DNA from: Anaerolineales bacterium | Lineage (GTDB): Bacteria; Chloroflexota; Anaerolineae; Anaerolineales; Anaerolineaceae | Direction of reading: 5' to 3' | Length of the DNA: 64,000 bases | Assembly: GCA_020060485.1 (NCBI GenBank) | Contig: JAGVAB010000104.1 | Span: 1-64,000 of the forward strand | Shown here: positions 45,897-53,556 of the stretch, piece by piece | How the letters are laid out: every line of letters begins with the position of its first letter | How positions within the stretch are numbered: position 1 is the first letter of the stretch | Position numbers and translations under genes: made by a program | The notes under the pieces: model-generated | The model's input: the letters and a program-made list of their open reading frames with translations, nothing else | Database searches by the model: none | Told to the model about the DNA's origin: nothing

Positions 45897-47627
45897 ATGA
45901 GAATGAGTCAGTTATTCGGGCAGACACTACGTGAAATACCGGCCGAGGCGGATATTGCCAGCCACCAGCTATTGCTGAGAGCGGGATATATTCAGCAATT
46001 GGGGGCAGGCATTTTTTGCTATTTACATCTGGCGCAGCGATCGTTTGCCAAGATCCAGCAGATCATGCGTGAGGAGATCGAGGCCATTGGCGGCCAGGAG
46101 ATTTGCATGCCGGTGGTGCAGCCGGCCGACATATGGAAAGAGACCGGACGCTGGTATGAGATTGGTGCAGAGATGGGTCGCTTCAAGGACCGCAATGGGC
46201 GCGAGATGGCACTGGCGATGACCCATGAAGAGGCAGTAGCTTACCTGACGCGTAACCTGGTGCAATCCTACAAGCAATTGCCGCGACTGGTGTACCACAT
46301 CCAAACCAAATGGCGCGATGATCCCCGTCCGCGGGCTGGTTTGATCCGGGTGCGCGAGTTTACCATGAAGGATAGCTACAGCCTGGATGCCAGTTGGGAA
46401 GGGCTGGACCAGCAATATCAGGCGCACTACGATGCTTACTTCCGCATTTACCGGCGCTGCGGGGTGCCGGTGGCGGCGGTGCAATCCGACACGGGCATGA
46501 TGGGGGGCAAGACGGCGCACGAGTTCATGTATCTTTCGCCCATTGGCGAAGACACCTTGGTCATTTGCCCGGATTGCGGCTATATTGCCAATCGGCAAGT
46601 GGCCGTTTTTGAAAAGCAGCCGGCTCGGAAAGAGTCAATGCTGCCTGTTGAAAAGGTGGCTACACCAGGCGTAAGCACAATTGAGGCGCTGGCAGATTTC
46701 CTGGGCATTGAAAAGTCACAGACAGCCAAGGCAGTCTTCCTGATGGGCAGCTTTTTGAAGGGTGAAAGTTTTGAAGACCGGCTGGTGTTCGCCGTGATCC
46801 GCGGGGACATGGATGTCAACGAAACCAAATTGGCGAATGTCATCAAGGCGGCCGCCTTGCGCCCGGCAACAGACGAGGATATCCGGGCGGTTGGGGCAGT
46901 GCCGGGGTATGCCTCACCGTTGGAGATCGAAAATGTGCTGGTGGTGGCCGATGACAGCATCCCTGTTTCACCCAATCTGGTGGCCGGGGCCAATGCAGAA
47001 GGCTTCCACTTGCGCAATGTGAACTATGGCCGTGATTTTACGGCTGCGGTTGTGGCGGATATTGCCGTGGCCGAAGAAGGTCAGCGTTGTGTTGCCTGCG
47101 GTGGCAGTTTGACAGCCCGGCGCGGGGTGGAGGTTGGCAATATCTTTAAGCTGGGCACGAAATACTCTGAAGCGGTAGGCTGCACCTTCCTGGACAAGGA
47201 CGGCAAAGAGAATCCGGTCATCATGGGTTCGTATGGCATCGGGGTGGGGCGGCTGCTGGCCTGTGCGGCGGAAGAACATCACGATGAACAAGGTCTGGTT
47301 TGGCCGGTCAGCATTGCGCCGTATCAAGTGCAGCTTGTGTCCCTGCGGGGCGGTGAGGAGGCAGCAGGTTTGCTGTATGAAGAACTGAAGCAGGCGGGAA
47401 TTGAAGTGCTGTTTGATGACCGCGATGAACGACCGGGTGTCAAATTCAATGATGCTGACCTGATGGGCGTTCCGCTGCGGGTAACGGTCAGCCAGCGCTC
47501 TGTGGAAGCAGGCGGTGTGGAATTTAAGCCCAGGTCAGAAGAAGAGCGGCAAATGATCCCGCGCGGAGAGGTGGTTGCGTTTCTGCAGGAGCAGATTCGG
47601 GATTTATTTGCGGCGATGGAAGCATAA
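45897..47627 (+). CDS. proS: Prolyl-tRNA synthetase, bacterial type
   Basis: A class II synthetase of 576 residues from the ATG at 45897, which has a GGAG about 9 bases upstream; an in-frame ATG at 45882 has none. It charges tRNA-Pro. N-terminal catalytic half: LLRAGYIQQLGAGIFCYLHL, FKDRNGREMALAMTHEE, QTKWRDDPRPRAGLIRVREF (motif 2). Residues about 230-385 are the INS editing domain that removes Ala-tRNA-Pro. Motif 3 is GSYGIGVGRLLAC, and the C-terminal anticodon-binding domain ends near residue 570. tRNA-Pro(CGG) is encoded just downstream on the other strand. Confidence 0.95.
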   Translation: MRMSQLFGQTLREIPAEADIASHQLLLRAGYIQQLGAGIFCYLHLAQRSFAKIQQIMREEIEAIGGQEICMPVVQPADIWKETGRWYEIGAEMGRFKDRNGREMALAMTHEEAVAYLTRNLVQSYKQLPRLVYHIQTKWRDDPRPRAGLIRVREFTMKDSYSLDASWEGLDQQYQAHYDAYFRIYRRCGVPVAAVQSDTGMMGGKTAHEFMYLSPIGEDTLVICPDCGYIANRQVAVFEKQPARKESMLPVEKVATPGVSTIEALADFLGIEKSQTAKAVFLMGSFLKGESFEDRLVFAVIRGDMDVNETKLANVIKAAALRPATDEDIRAVGAVPGYASPLEIENVLVVADDSIPVSPNLVAGANAEGFHLRNVNYGRDFTAAVVADIAVAEEGQRCVACGGSLTARRGVEVGNIFKLGTKYSEAVGCTFLDKDGKENPVIMGSYGIGVGRLLACAAEEHHDEQGLVWPVSIAPYQVQLVSLRGGEEAAGLLYEELKQAGIEVLFDDRDERPGVKFNDADLMGVPLRVTVSQRSVEAGGVEFKPRSEEERQMIPRGEVVAFLQEQIRDLFAAMEA

Positions 47628-47647
47628 GGAATCCTCCGGGTTTGATC

Positions 47648-47659
47648 GGGGGGGGGGGG
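47648..47659. repeat. Homopolymeric G tract (12 G)
   Basis: Twelve consecutive G bases lie 20 bases after the proS stop. It is outside any gene. Such runs vary in length in growth and in sequencing, so the count may not be exact. Confidence 0.6.
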
Positions 47660-47704
47660 TAATCTCTTGCTGCTCTCGAGAGTGGAATTGTGTACAGCGA
47701 ATAA

Positions 47705-47732
47705 AAAAACTCCGTTGAGAAACGGAGTTTTT
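47705..47732. terminator. Bidirectional terminator between proS and tRNA-Pro
   Basis: A perfect 12-bp stem (47705-47716 with 47721-47732) with a GAGA loop has an A-run on the left and a T-run on the right, so it can end proS rightward and the tRNA leftward. Confidence 0.85.
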
Positions 47733-47742
47733 TGTTGCCCAG

Positions 47743-47817
47743 TCGGGGCGGGCGGATTCGAACCGCCGACCTCACCGACCCGAACGGTGCGCGCTAGCCG
47801 GACTGCGCTACGCCCCG
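47743..47817 (-). tRNA. tRNA-Pro (anticodon CGG)
   Basis: A 75-base cloverleaf: acceptor stem CGGGGCG/CGCCCCG, anticodon stem CACCG/CGGTG with loop TTCGGGT (anticodon CGG), T arm GGCGG-TTCGAAT-CCGCC. No CCA encoded. It reads CCG and shares its acceptor and D-arm sequence with the GGG isoacceptor at 30497. Confidence 0.95.
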
Positions 47818-47830
47818 AACAACGGAGGTG

Positions 47831-47859
47831 ATTATAATGCAGGCAGGCAGGTTTGGCAA
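47831..47859 (-). promoter_or_regulatory. Promoter of tRNA-Pro(CGG)
   Basis: On the minus strand TTGCCA (47859-47854), a 17-base spacer and TATAAT (47836-47831) end 13 bases before the tRNA. Confidence 0.65.
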
Positions 47860-47908
47860 GGTAAGGTAAAAAAAAAGCGATACAGGCCTGGCCGGTTTTG
47901 ATGGTGTT

Positions 47909-48685
47909 TTACACCACACGGGCGGGTTCTTTTTCCACCGGATTTTGCAGCTTGCCAATACCTTCGATATCAATTTCCACCCGGTCGCCTGGCTGCAAGG
48001 GACCGACACCGGCCGGTGTACCGGTGAGGATGATATCGCCCGGGTCAAGTGTCATGAAGGAGGAGGCAAAGGCGATCAATTGGGGGATGGTGAATGCCAT
48101 CTCGCGAGTGGAGGCCATCTGGCGCATTTCGTCATTGACATGGCAGGTGATCAGGGTATCGGCCGGGTCGAGGCTGGTCTCGATCCAGGGGCCGAGAGGA
48201 CAGAAGGTGTCAAAGCCTTTGCCGCGCGTCCATTGGCCGTCGCTGCGCTGCAGATCGCGCTCGGTCACGTCGTTGCCGATGGTGTAGCCGAGAATGGAAT
48301 CGCGGGCGCGTTCAGCCGGGATCCAGCGTCCGCCTTTGCCGATCACCACCGCCAGCTCTGCTTCATGCTCCACCCGGCTGGCCTGGGGAGGAATGTAGAT
48401 GGCTTGACCGGGGCCAATCACGGATGAGGGAGGTTTGAGGAACAGCAGGGGCAATTCAGGAATATCCACGTTGTGTTCTTTGGCGTGGGCTGCATAGTTG
48501 CGGCCTACGCCAATCACCTTGCCCGGCATGACCGGGGCAAGCAGGTGAACCTGTTCCAGTTCCCACTCCGGTTCCAGGCGGCGGTATTCGCTGAAAGGCG
48601 AACCTTCCAGCCGGCCGACTTTGTTTTCCAGCACCCAGCCAAAGACGGGGGTTTGTTTTTCGTCCAGATAGCGAATGAAGCGCAT
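47909..48685 (-). CDS. Fumarylacetoacetate hydrolase-family protein
   Basis: A 258-residue FAH-family enzyme starting at 48685 (MRFIRYL) after GGAGATCTT. The fold markers are PGKVIGVGRNYAAHA, the metal site in VEHEAELAVVIGKGG, IGNDVTERDLQ, GPWIET and GDIILTGTPAGVGPLQPGD. Known members hydrolyse C-C bonds in diketo acids, decarboxylate oxaloacetate or hydrolyse acylpyruvates; the substrate here is not evident. It is a single gene between two tRNA genes. Confidence 0.88.
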   Translation of the reverse strand: MRFIRYLDEKQTPVFGWVLENKVGRLEGSPFSEYRRLEPEWELEQVHLLAPVMPGKVIGVGRNYAAHAKEHNVDIPELPLLFLKPPSSVIGPGQAIYIPPQASRVEHEAELAVVIGKGGRWIPAERARDSILGYTIGNDVTERDLQRSDGQWTRGKGFDTFCPLGPWIETSLDPADTLITCHVNDEMRQMASTREMAFTIPQLIAFASSFMTLDPGDIILTGTPAGVGPLQPGDRVEIDIEGIGKLQNPVEKEPARVV

Positions 48686-48797
48686 AAGATCTCCGATACA
48701 AAACAAGATGCTTTTACAAACTGGGGTGCGCAAAGAACACTCCAGTTGAAATAAAATCTGATTAGGAAAAGTTTAGCATGGATAAGTCAAATTGCGG

Positions 48798-48803
48798 TAT
48801 AAT
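48798..48803 (+). promoter_or_regulatory. -10 element of tRNA-Val
   Basis: TATAAT ends 11 bases before the mature tRNA 5' end. No clear -35 box. Confidence 0.55.
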
Positions 48804-48814
48804 TTGTGCGCTCC

Positions 48815-48888
48815 GGGCGGTTAGCTCAGTTGGTTAGAGCGCTTCCCTTACAAGGAAGAAGTCACAGGTTCGAGTCCTGTACCGCCCA
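48815..48888 (+). tRNA. tRNA-Val (anticodon TAC)
   Basis: A 74-base cloverleaf: acceptor GGGCGGT/ACCGCCC, anticodon stem CTTCC/GGAAG with loop CTTACAA (anticodon TAC), T arm ACAGG-TTCGAGT-CCTGT. CCA is not encoded. A phage-type integrase gene starts about 100 bases downstream. Confidence 0.95.
48860..48888 (+). other. Probable attachment site (attL) in the tRNA-Val 3' end
   Basis: Tyrosine integrases of this type usually recombine in the T arm/acceptor half of a tRNA gene and leave the tRNA intact. The position fits, but the matching copy at the far end lies outside the window, so limits are approximate. Confidence 0.45.
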
Positions 48889-48889
48889 C

Positions 48890-48925
48890 AAACACGACCT
48901 ACGGGTGCTTCCCAGGCGTGTTTTT
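48890..48925 (+). terminator. Terminator after tRNA-Val
   Basis: AAACACG (48890-48896) pairs with CGTGTTT (48917-48923), with an inner CCT/AGG pairing and a T5 run. A weaker but plausible intrinsic terminator. Confidence 0.55.
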
Positions 48926-48986
48926 GCAGAGATGATGCCCACCGGTTAGAGCCAACACAAAATCTCTTGAACGGGAGGCTACATCC

Positions 48987-49952
48987 ATGCAACCCATGCA
49001 CCTATCTCTTGATGAGGCCATTGATGGCTTCGAACTGTGGATGCACGCATCTGGTTATTCACAGATCACCATCCAGTCCTACATCGCAAATCTCAGGCGC
49101 ATCTCAGCCGCCTGGGATAATCCTGATTTAATCGACGTTTCCCGCCAGCAGGTGCTGTCCTATCTGGCCGACGTCAAAAAATCAGGGCGTTCGCCAGAAA
49201 CCGTGCGCACCTACCTCAAAAACATCCACCTGTTTTACGGCTGGGTGTCCGAGGAGTTCGCCGTACCGCGCCCGGACCTCAACATCAAACCCCCATCCCA
49301 GAAAACCGAGTCGGACGTGCTGCCGCTTTCCGAGAACGACGTGCGCGCCCTGATCAAGGCCGCCAATGGCAAGAGCAGCTACGTCCAGCCCGGCAACCGT
49401 GCCGGGTACCGCATGGTGCGCCACGACGCCAAGCGCGACACTGCCCTGATCTACCTGCTGCTGGATACCGGACTGCGCGTCTCGGAGGCGGCCCGCCTGA
49501 CAATCCGCGATGTGGACCTCAAAACCTGCGAGATCCGCATCCATCCCTTTGAGACTGGCAAAAAGTCCAAACCGCGCACGGTGTTCATCAAACCGGCCAC
49601 CGCCTCCAAATTGTGGACCTATCTCAACGAGCGCAAACGCCGCCAGGGCGCACAGCCATCCGACCATGACCCGCTGTTCCTCACCAAAAACCGGCTGCCG
49701 ATGGACCGCAACGCCATCCAGAAACTGGTGGCCAGCCTGGGCGAGCGGGCCGGGGTGCCGGGCGTGCATCCCCACCGCTTTCGGCACACCTTCGCCGTGG
49801 AGTACCTGCGCAACGGCGGGGATCCATTCACCCTCCAGCGCATCCTTGGCCACAGCAGCCTGCGCATGGTCAATTACTACCTCAGCCTGGTGCGCGAGGA
49901 CCTGAAGAACGCCCACCGCAGCGCATCGCCGGTCGAGGGCTGGAATCTGTAA
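48987..49952 (+). CDS. Tyrosine-type site-specific integrase
   Basis: A 321-residue recombinase. An N-terminal SAM-like DNA-binding domain (residues 5-90) is followed by the catalytic domain: Arg in LDTGLRVSEAARLTI, the HPHRFRHTFAVEYLRNGG box (His-x-x-Arg), HSSLRMVNYY with the second His and the nucleophile Tyr. GGGAGG lies 8 bases before the ATG. Its position just after tRNA-Val and opposite the phage structural genes identifies it as the prophage integrase; XerC/D-like chromosome resolvases have similar size but other contexts. Confidence 0.92.
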   Translation: MQPMHLSLDEAIDGFELWMHASGYSQITIQSYIANLRRISAAWDNPDLIDVSRQQVLSYLADVKKSGRSPETVRTYLKNIHLFYGWVSEEFAVPRPDLNIKPPSQKTESDVLPLSENDVRALIKAANGKSSYVQPGNRAGYRMVRHDAKRDTALIYLLLDTGLRVSEAARLTIRDVDLKTCEIRIHPFETGKKSKPRTVFIKPATASKLWTYLNERKRRQGAQPSDHDPLFLTKNRLPMDRNAIQKLVASLGERAGVPGVHPHRFRHTFAVEYLRNGGDPFTLQRILGHSSLRMVNYYLSLVREDLKNAHRSASPVEGWNL

Positions 49953-49980
49953 GCGTCCTAGCCATCGAAACCAACAAATG

Positions 49981-50013
49981 CCCTCCCTAAAAATGCAGTT
50001 TTTTTGGGGAGGG
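49981..50013. terminator. Hairpin between integrase and phage late genes
   Basis: CCCTCCC (49981-49987) pairs with GGGAGGG (50007-50013) with a T7 run in the loop; a G-rich stretch follows. It sits between convergent transcription units and may stop both. The GGGAGGGTTAGGG-type arm resembles short dispersed palindromes. Confidence 0.45.
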
Positions 50014-50033
50014 TTAGGGTGGGGTAGGGGGTC

Positions 50034-50210
50034 TCATTTTTCCTTTTTGACCTTGCCGCTGGCGTCCAGCACCCCGGCCGTCACCAGGGCTTTTTTGAGC
50101 AGTTCGTCTTTTTGCTGCTGGTTCAGCTCCTCAAATATTTTGCCCTCGCTGCTCTCGACTGTTTTCGAGAGCACCAGGGTCTTTCCTCGTTTCTCCGCTT
50201 TATAGGACAT
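50034..50210 (-). CDS. Small phage protein, last gene of the late module
   Basis: A 58-residue, highly charged protein (MSYKAEKRGKTLVLSK at the start, GVLDASGKVKKEK at the end) with a helical middle. A perfect GGAGGTGAT lies 5 bases before the ATG, and the gene overlaps the previous one by 11 bases, which supports it despite its length. Such short proteins at the end of tail modules are common; function unknown. Confidence 0.7.
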   Translation of the reverse strand: MSYKAEKRGKTLVLSKTVESSEGKIFEELNQQQKDELLKKALVTAGVLDASGKVKKEK

Positions 50211-50619
50211 GGATCATCACCTCCTGTTCGTCCAACACAACCCGGATCATATCCCCGGACATGCTGCCATCTGCCACAATCTCCAGCGTGCCATAACCGT
50301 CTGTCATCTCAACCGCCTGCGGCAAGCCATTGATCAATACTTCTACCGTTTTCGGGCTGTTGTCATAGTGGATCACCTCGGCAATGCTGACAATCGCCGC
50401 ATCCAGCGCATCGCCTGCAATGCGCCGTGGGGCGTCCAGCGTGTACTCTGTACCCGTGGCGGCCAGCACGCCGGCGAGTACGGCCGCCTGTTCGCCATCC
50501 AGCGCACGGAACGAAAACCGCTTGCCGCCATAGTCAACGTATGGATAGGCAGGGTTATGTCCCTCGGCTGGCGAGATAGCGAGCAAATCTGCAATTTCTG
50601 ATAATTTTTCTGTGATCAT
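50200..50619 (-). CDS. Phage tail-region protein
   Basis: A 139-residue soluble protein. The first 60 residues are polar (YPYVDYGGKRFSFRALDGEQ), the second half is beta-rich (KTVEVLINGLPQAVEMTDG). It starts in a 4-base ATGA overlap with the previous gene and has GGGAGGG upstream. No family recognised. Position after the presumed receptor-binding protein suggests a tail-fibre accessory or assembly factor. Confidence 0.6.
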   Translation of the reverse strand: MITEKLSEIADLLAISPAEGHNPAYPYVDYGGKRFSFRALDGEQAAVLAGVLAATGTEYTLDAPRRIAGDALDAAIVSIAEVIHYDNSPKTVEVLINGLPQAVEMTDGYGTLEIVADGSMSGDMIRVVLDEQEVMIHVL

Positions 50620-51965
50620 CCCAAAAACCCTCCCATCGCCCGCAGCATGGGCGCTTGTACAACGATATTTCCAGTGATGCGCTTTGCCAAACCTGCGATG
50701 TAGTGATACCCCTCGGTCAGCTTGCCTTGATAGACAGACATGCTGTGAGAACGTATGCCAAAAGCGCCATAACTAGTACCAGATATGGTCACATAACCAT
50801 GTGTTCCCAAAATGGCAAACGCGGCAGAACCGACAGTGCCTGAATCAATCCCGATTCCCTGCTCGTAGTAGTGCAGGTTTGGCGCACCGGTGCTGTAAAC
50901 AGCCGCGCCATCCGTCTGGAAATGGCATAACTCGTTTCCGTCGAACAGGCCATAGATGATGGCGTTGTTTGAACTGTTTTCGAGAATAAACGTTGCGCTG
51001 GAAAGCGTGTATCCGACATTCTGAAATGTCATAAACGAAAACCGTTCACGGTTGTATTCATTCTTGATCAGCCGGTGCCGCTGTCCCCACTCCGTCTGGC
51101 CGTCTGTGGTGAAAGTACGATAAAAGCCGATGTACAGCCAGGTTGCATCTCCGTCTTTGACCTTGACCCCGTCCTGGTAGGCGATTGCCACGCTGCGCGT
51201 GGTGGCATCAGTCCATTTGACCTTGCGCACCGCTGCTGCTCCCCCGTCCGCCACCAGGTACAGGTCAATGGTGCTGTCCTTGGGATCCTTGAAGGTCAGG
51301 TTCACCCCTGTTCCGTCTGCTGTGGCCGCGGCGCTGATGGTCACGGATGACCCGCTGACGATGGTTGCCACACTTGCCCCGGCCGGGATGCCGATCCCCG
51401 AAACCAGCGTGCCCACCACAAAATGAGACGTATCGCTCAAGCCGCCGATGGTAGTTGAGCCGTTGGTGGTGTTGCCGGTTTGCACGTCGGTCAGCTTGAC
51501 CTCCCTGGACAACACCGTGTACGGGTCCCAGCCCACGCCGTTAAAGAGCTTGACCTGATTTCCCCGATAAGGCTCGATCCATAGCGATGTAATGGCGCTT
51601 TTGGCTGCGTTTTCAACCGGTACGCCTTGGGTGGGTGTGATGCGCCCTTCGAACAGGCGATTGGTAGCCGCCCCCAGGCCGCCGCTCATCAGCGTCTCTA
51701 CCCCCAGATGGTCCATACTGTACAGCTTGCGGTCTGTGCGGGCATACACCACCACGTCCCCATCCGCCGGCGGGTCCGGCGCTTCTCCCGTCTCGTAGAT
51801 GCGCAGCGGCACCGGCGCTTTGGCCACGTCTGCCAGGTAGGCCCACATATCCTCCGGGTCGTCTCCCAGTGGGTCGTTTTCCACCAGCAGCCGCACCCCT
51901 TTCAACACGTCGCTGAGCTGGTGCAGCCCGGCCAATTTTTTCTTGACGATCTCTTCTTCTGCCAT
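50616..51965 (-). CDS. Phage tail fibre / receptor-binding-like protein
   Basis: A 449-residue protein, presumably at the distal tail. The N-terminal helical part (MAEEEIVKKKLAGLHQLSDV) may attach to the baseplate; the middle is a beta-rich, Gly/Thr-rich region (TNGSTTIGGLSDTSHFVVGT) and the C-terminal part has repeated beta strands with many aromatic residues (FGIRSHSMSVYQGKLTEGYH). No catalytic motif seen. Assignment rests on gene order after the tail proteins. GGAGG precedes the ATG. Confidence 0.55.
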   Translation of the reverse strand: MAEEEIVKKKLAGLHQLSDVLKGVRLLVENDPLGDDPEDMWAYLADVAKAPVPLRIYETGEAPDPPADGDVVVYARTDRKLYSMDHLGVETLMSGGLGAATNRLFEGRITPTQGVPVENAAKSAITSLWIEPYRGNQVKLFNGVGWDPYTVLSREVKLTDVQTGNTTNGSTTIGGLSDTSHFVVGTLVSGIGIPAGASVATIVSGSSVTISAAATADGTGVNLTFKDPKDSTIDLYLVADGGAAAVRKVKWTDATTRSVAIAYQDGVKVKDGDATWLYIGFYRTFTTDGQTEWGQRHRLIKNEYNRERFSFMTFQNVGYTLSSATFILENSSNNAIIYGLFDGNELCHFQTDGAAVYSTGAPNLHYYEQGIGIDSGTVGSAAFAILGTHGYVTISGTSYGAFGIRSHSMSVYQGKLTEGYHYIAGLAKRITGNIVVQAPMLRAMGGFLG

Positions 51966-51974
51966 GCCCGCCTC

Positions 51975-53555
51975 CTATGATGCGAATCCGCAGCGCTCAG
52001 CCTCGATCACCGACCAGCGCATGCGCACAAACCTGCCCTTGCCAAACGTGCTCCATTTTTTGGACTGCACAAAATACCAGCCGGATACCCGGCTTTGCTC
52101 CTCGGCTACCTCCACCAGGGAACCCGGCTCGCAAACCAAAGCCGCCATCATCATGCGCGGCGAGTGGTTGGCCGTGAAATTCACCGCCACCACGTTGTTG
52201 CGGGCGTCCTTCTCGATGCTGATGATATGATCCGCCAGTTCCTGCCCTTCCACCACGTCCGCCATGTAGCGCTGACTCAGATTGAGCTGCTTGACCATGC
52301 GGTAAGTTTCCTGGCTGGCCTCATCCCGGCTCAGCACGTCCACCGCCCGGAACAGGTAGATGCCGCGCCCCTTGCAGCGGATGGTGCGCACCCACACGTC
52401 TGTGTGATATGTGGCCCTTACCACCAGCTTGCCCTCAGCCGCGCCATACTCGGCCTCCACCGTCACGTAGGCGCTCACGTTGATCCCCGTGCCGTCTTTT
52501 TTGGTGTTGGCCGTCCACTCCGGCACCTTCATATCCTTGGTCACGATGGTCTGCGCTTCCTGCCCAGGCGCCCGGTAGGCGACCCGGATCTCGCGCGTGT
52601 CGTACGGCCCGCCGAGCTGGTCCATCAACAGCGGCTCTTCCAGTTCCCACAGCACGTTGTCGTTGTCGCTGTCCTCGTAGCGCGGGTAGAGCGTGATCCG
52701 CACCTGGTTGATCAGCGAGGCCCCGCGCACGGTCTCCACGCTGCGGATGTCGTTGTCGTCAAACCGGGCCTGTTCCCGCTCGCTCAGCGCCAGCAGGCTG
52801 CCGTCGCTCAGTTCCAGCAGGCTGCCGTCTGTCAATTCCAGCACCGCGCAGTCCGGCGTGGCCAGCGGGATGCGCTGCAACTCGGCTGTGGCCCTGTCGT
52901 AGCGCCCTTCGGTCACCAGCGTGGTGCCTGCCCCGCGCACCTGTTTCACGTAGGCCCAGCCCCATTCGCCCAGCACGGCCTTGGCCATCTCCTGCACGCC
53001 TGCCACCACCTGCCGGGTCGTGTCGAACACCGTCGGGAAAACCTTGGCCATCGTCCCCCGCTGGCGGTTGGGCAGGGTAATGCCCAGGTTGACCGTCACC
53101 AGGTCAGCTACATCGTCCATGGTTTTCGAGCTGGCCAGGGTGGGCAGTTCCAGCGATTTGGCATACTCGTTCATCACGTCCACACAGCGCACTTTGGTGC
53201 GCCGCGGCCCCAGCATACCAGACTCGACCGTGATCCCGCCGTCTGGGATGCGCCCGTGCCACATTTGCTTGTCGAGCGTGTCGTACACATAGGTCAGGCG
53301 CACCTCGGCCCCCACGTCAAAACCGGGCATGGCACCCTCCCAGCCGGGAGAATACCAGCCGGGCGTGCCCATCTGGTTGTTGACCGAGTTGCGCAGTGAA
53401 AAACGCAGCTCCCCGGCCTGCCCCACCCGCCCGCTGATGTCGTTGCCCAGCCCGCCGATCTCGCCCTCATGCTCACCGACCACGTCCGCCGAAACGTCCA
53501 CCCACTGGGTGCCGTCGTGGATCTCAAAGCGCATCTCGTCAAAATCTGCCTGCAT
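51975..53555 (-). CDS. Phage distal tail / baseplate protein
   Basis: A 526-residue protein that starts 1 base after the tape measure gene, the place of distal-tail and tail-associated proteins in siphoviruses. It begins with a beta-sandwich-like part (MRFEIHDGTQWVDVSADVVG) and contains an internal near-repeat LTDGSLLELSDGSLLALSE around residues 240-258. The C-terminal part (about 420-526) has the pattern of a domain that joins tail fibres. No enzymatic motif. A role in the tail tip or baseplate is inferred. Confidence 0.6.
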   Translation of the reverse strand: MQADFDEMRFEIHDGTQWVDVSADVVGEHEGEIGGLGNDISGRVGQAGELRFSLRNSVNNQMGTPGWYSPGWEGAMPGFDVGAEVRLTYVYDTLDKQMWHGRIPDGGITVESGMLGPRRTKVRCVDVMNEYAKSLELPTLASSKTMDDVADLVTVNLGITLPNRQRGTMAKVFPTVFDTTRQVVAGVQEMAKAVLGEWGWAYVKQVRGAGTTLVTEGRYDRATAELQRIPLATPDCAVLELTDGSLLELSDGSLLALSEREQARFDDNDIRSVETVRGASLINQVRITLYPRYEDSDNDNVLWELEEPLLMDQLGGPYDTREIRVAYRAPGQEAQTIVTKDMKVPEWTANTKKDGTGINVSAYVTVEAEYGAAEGKLVVRATYHTDVWVRTIRCKGRGIYLFRAVDVLSRDEASQETYRMVKQLNLSQRYMADVVEGQELADHIISIEKDARNNVVAVNFTANHSPRMMMAALVCEPGSLVEVAEEQSRVSGWYFVQSKKWSTFGKGRFVRMRWSVIEAERCGFAS

Positions 53556-53556
53556 C

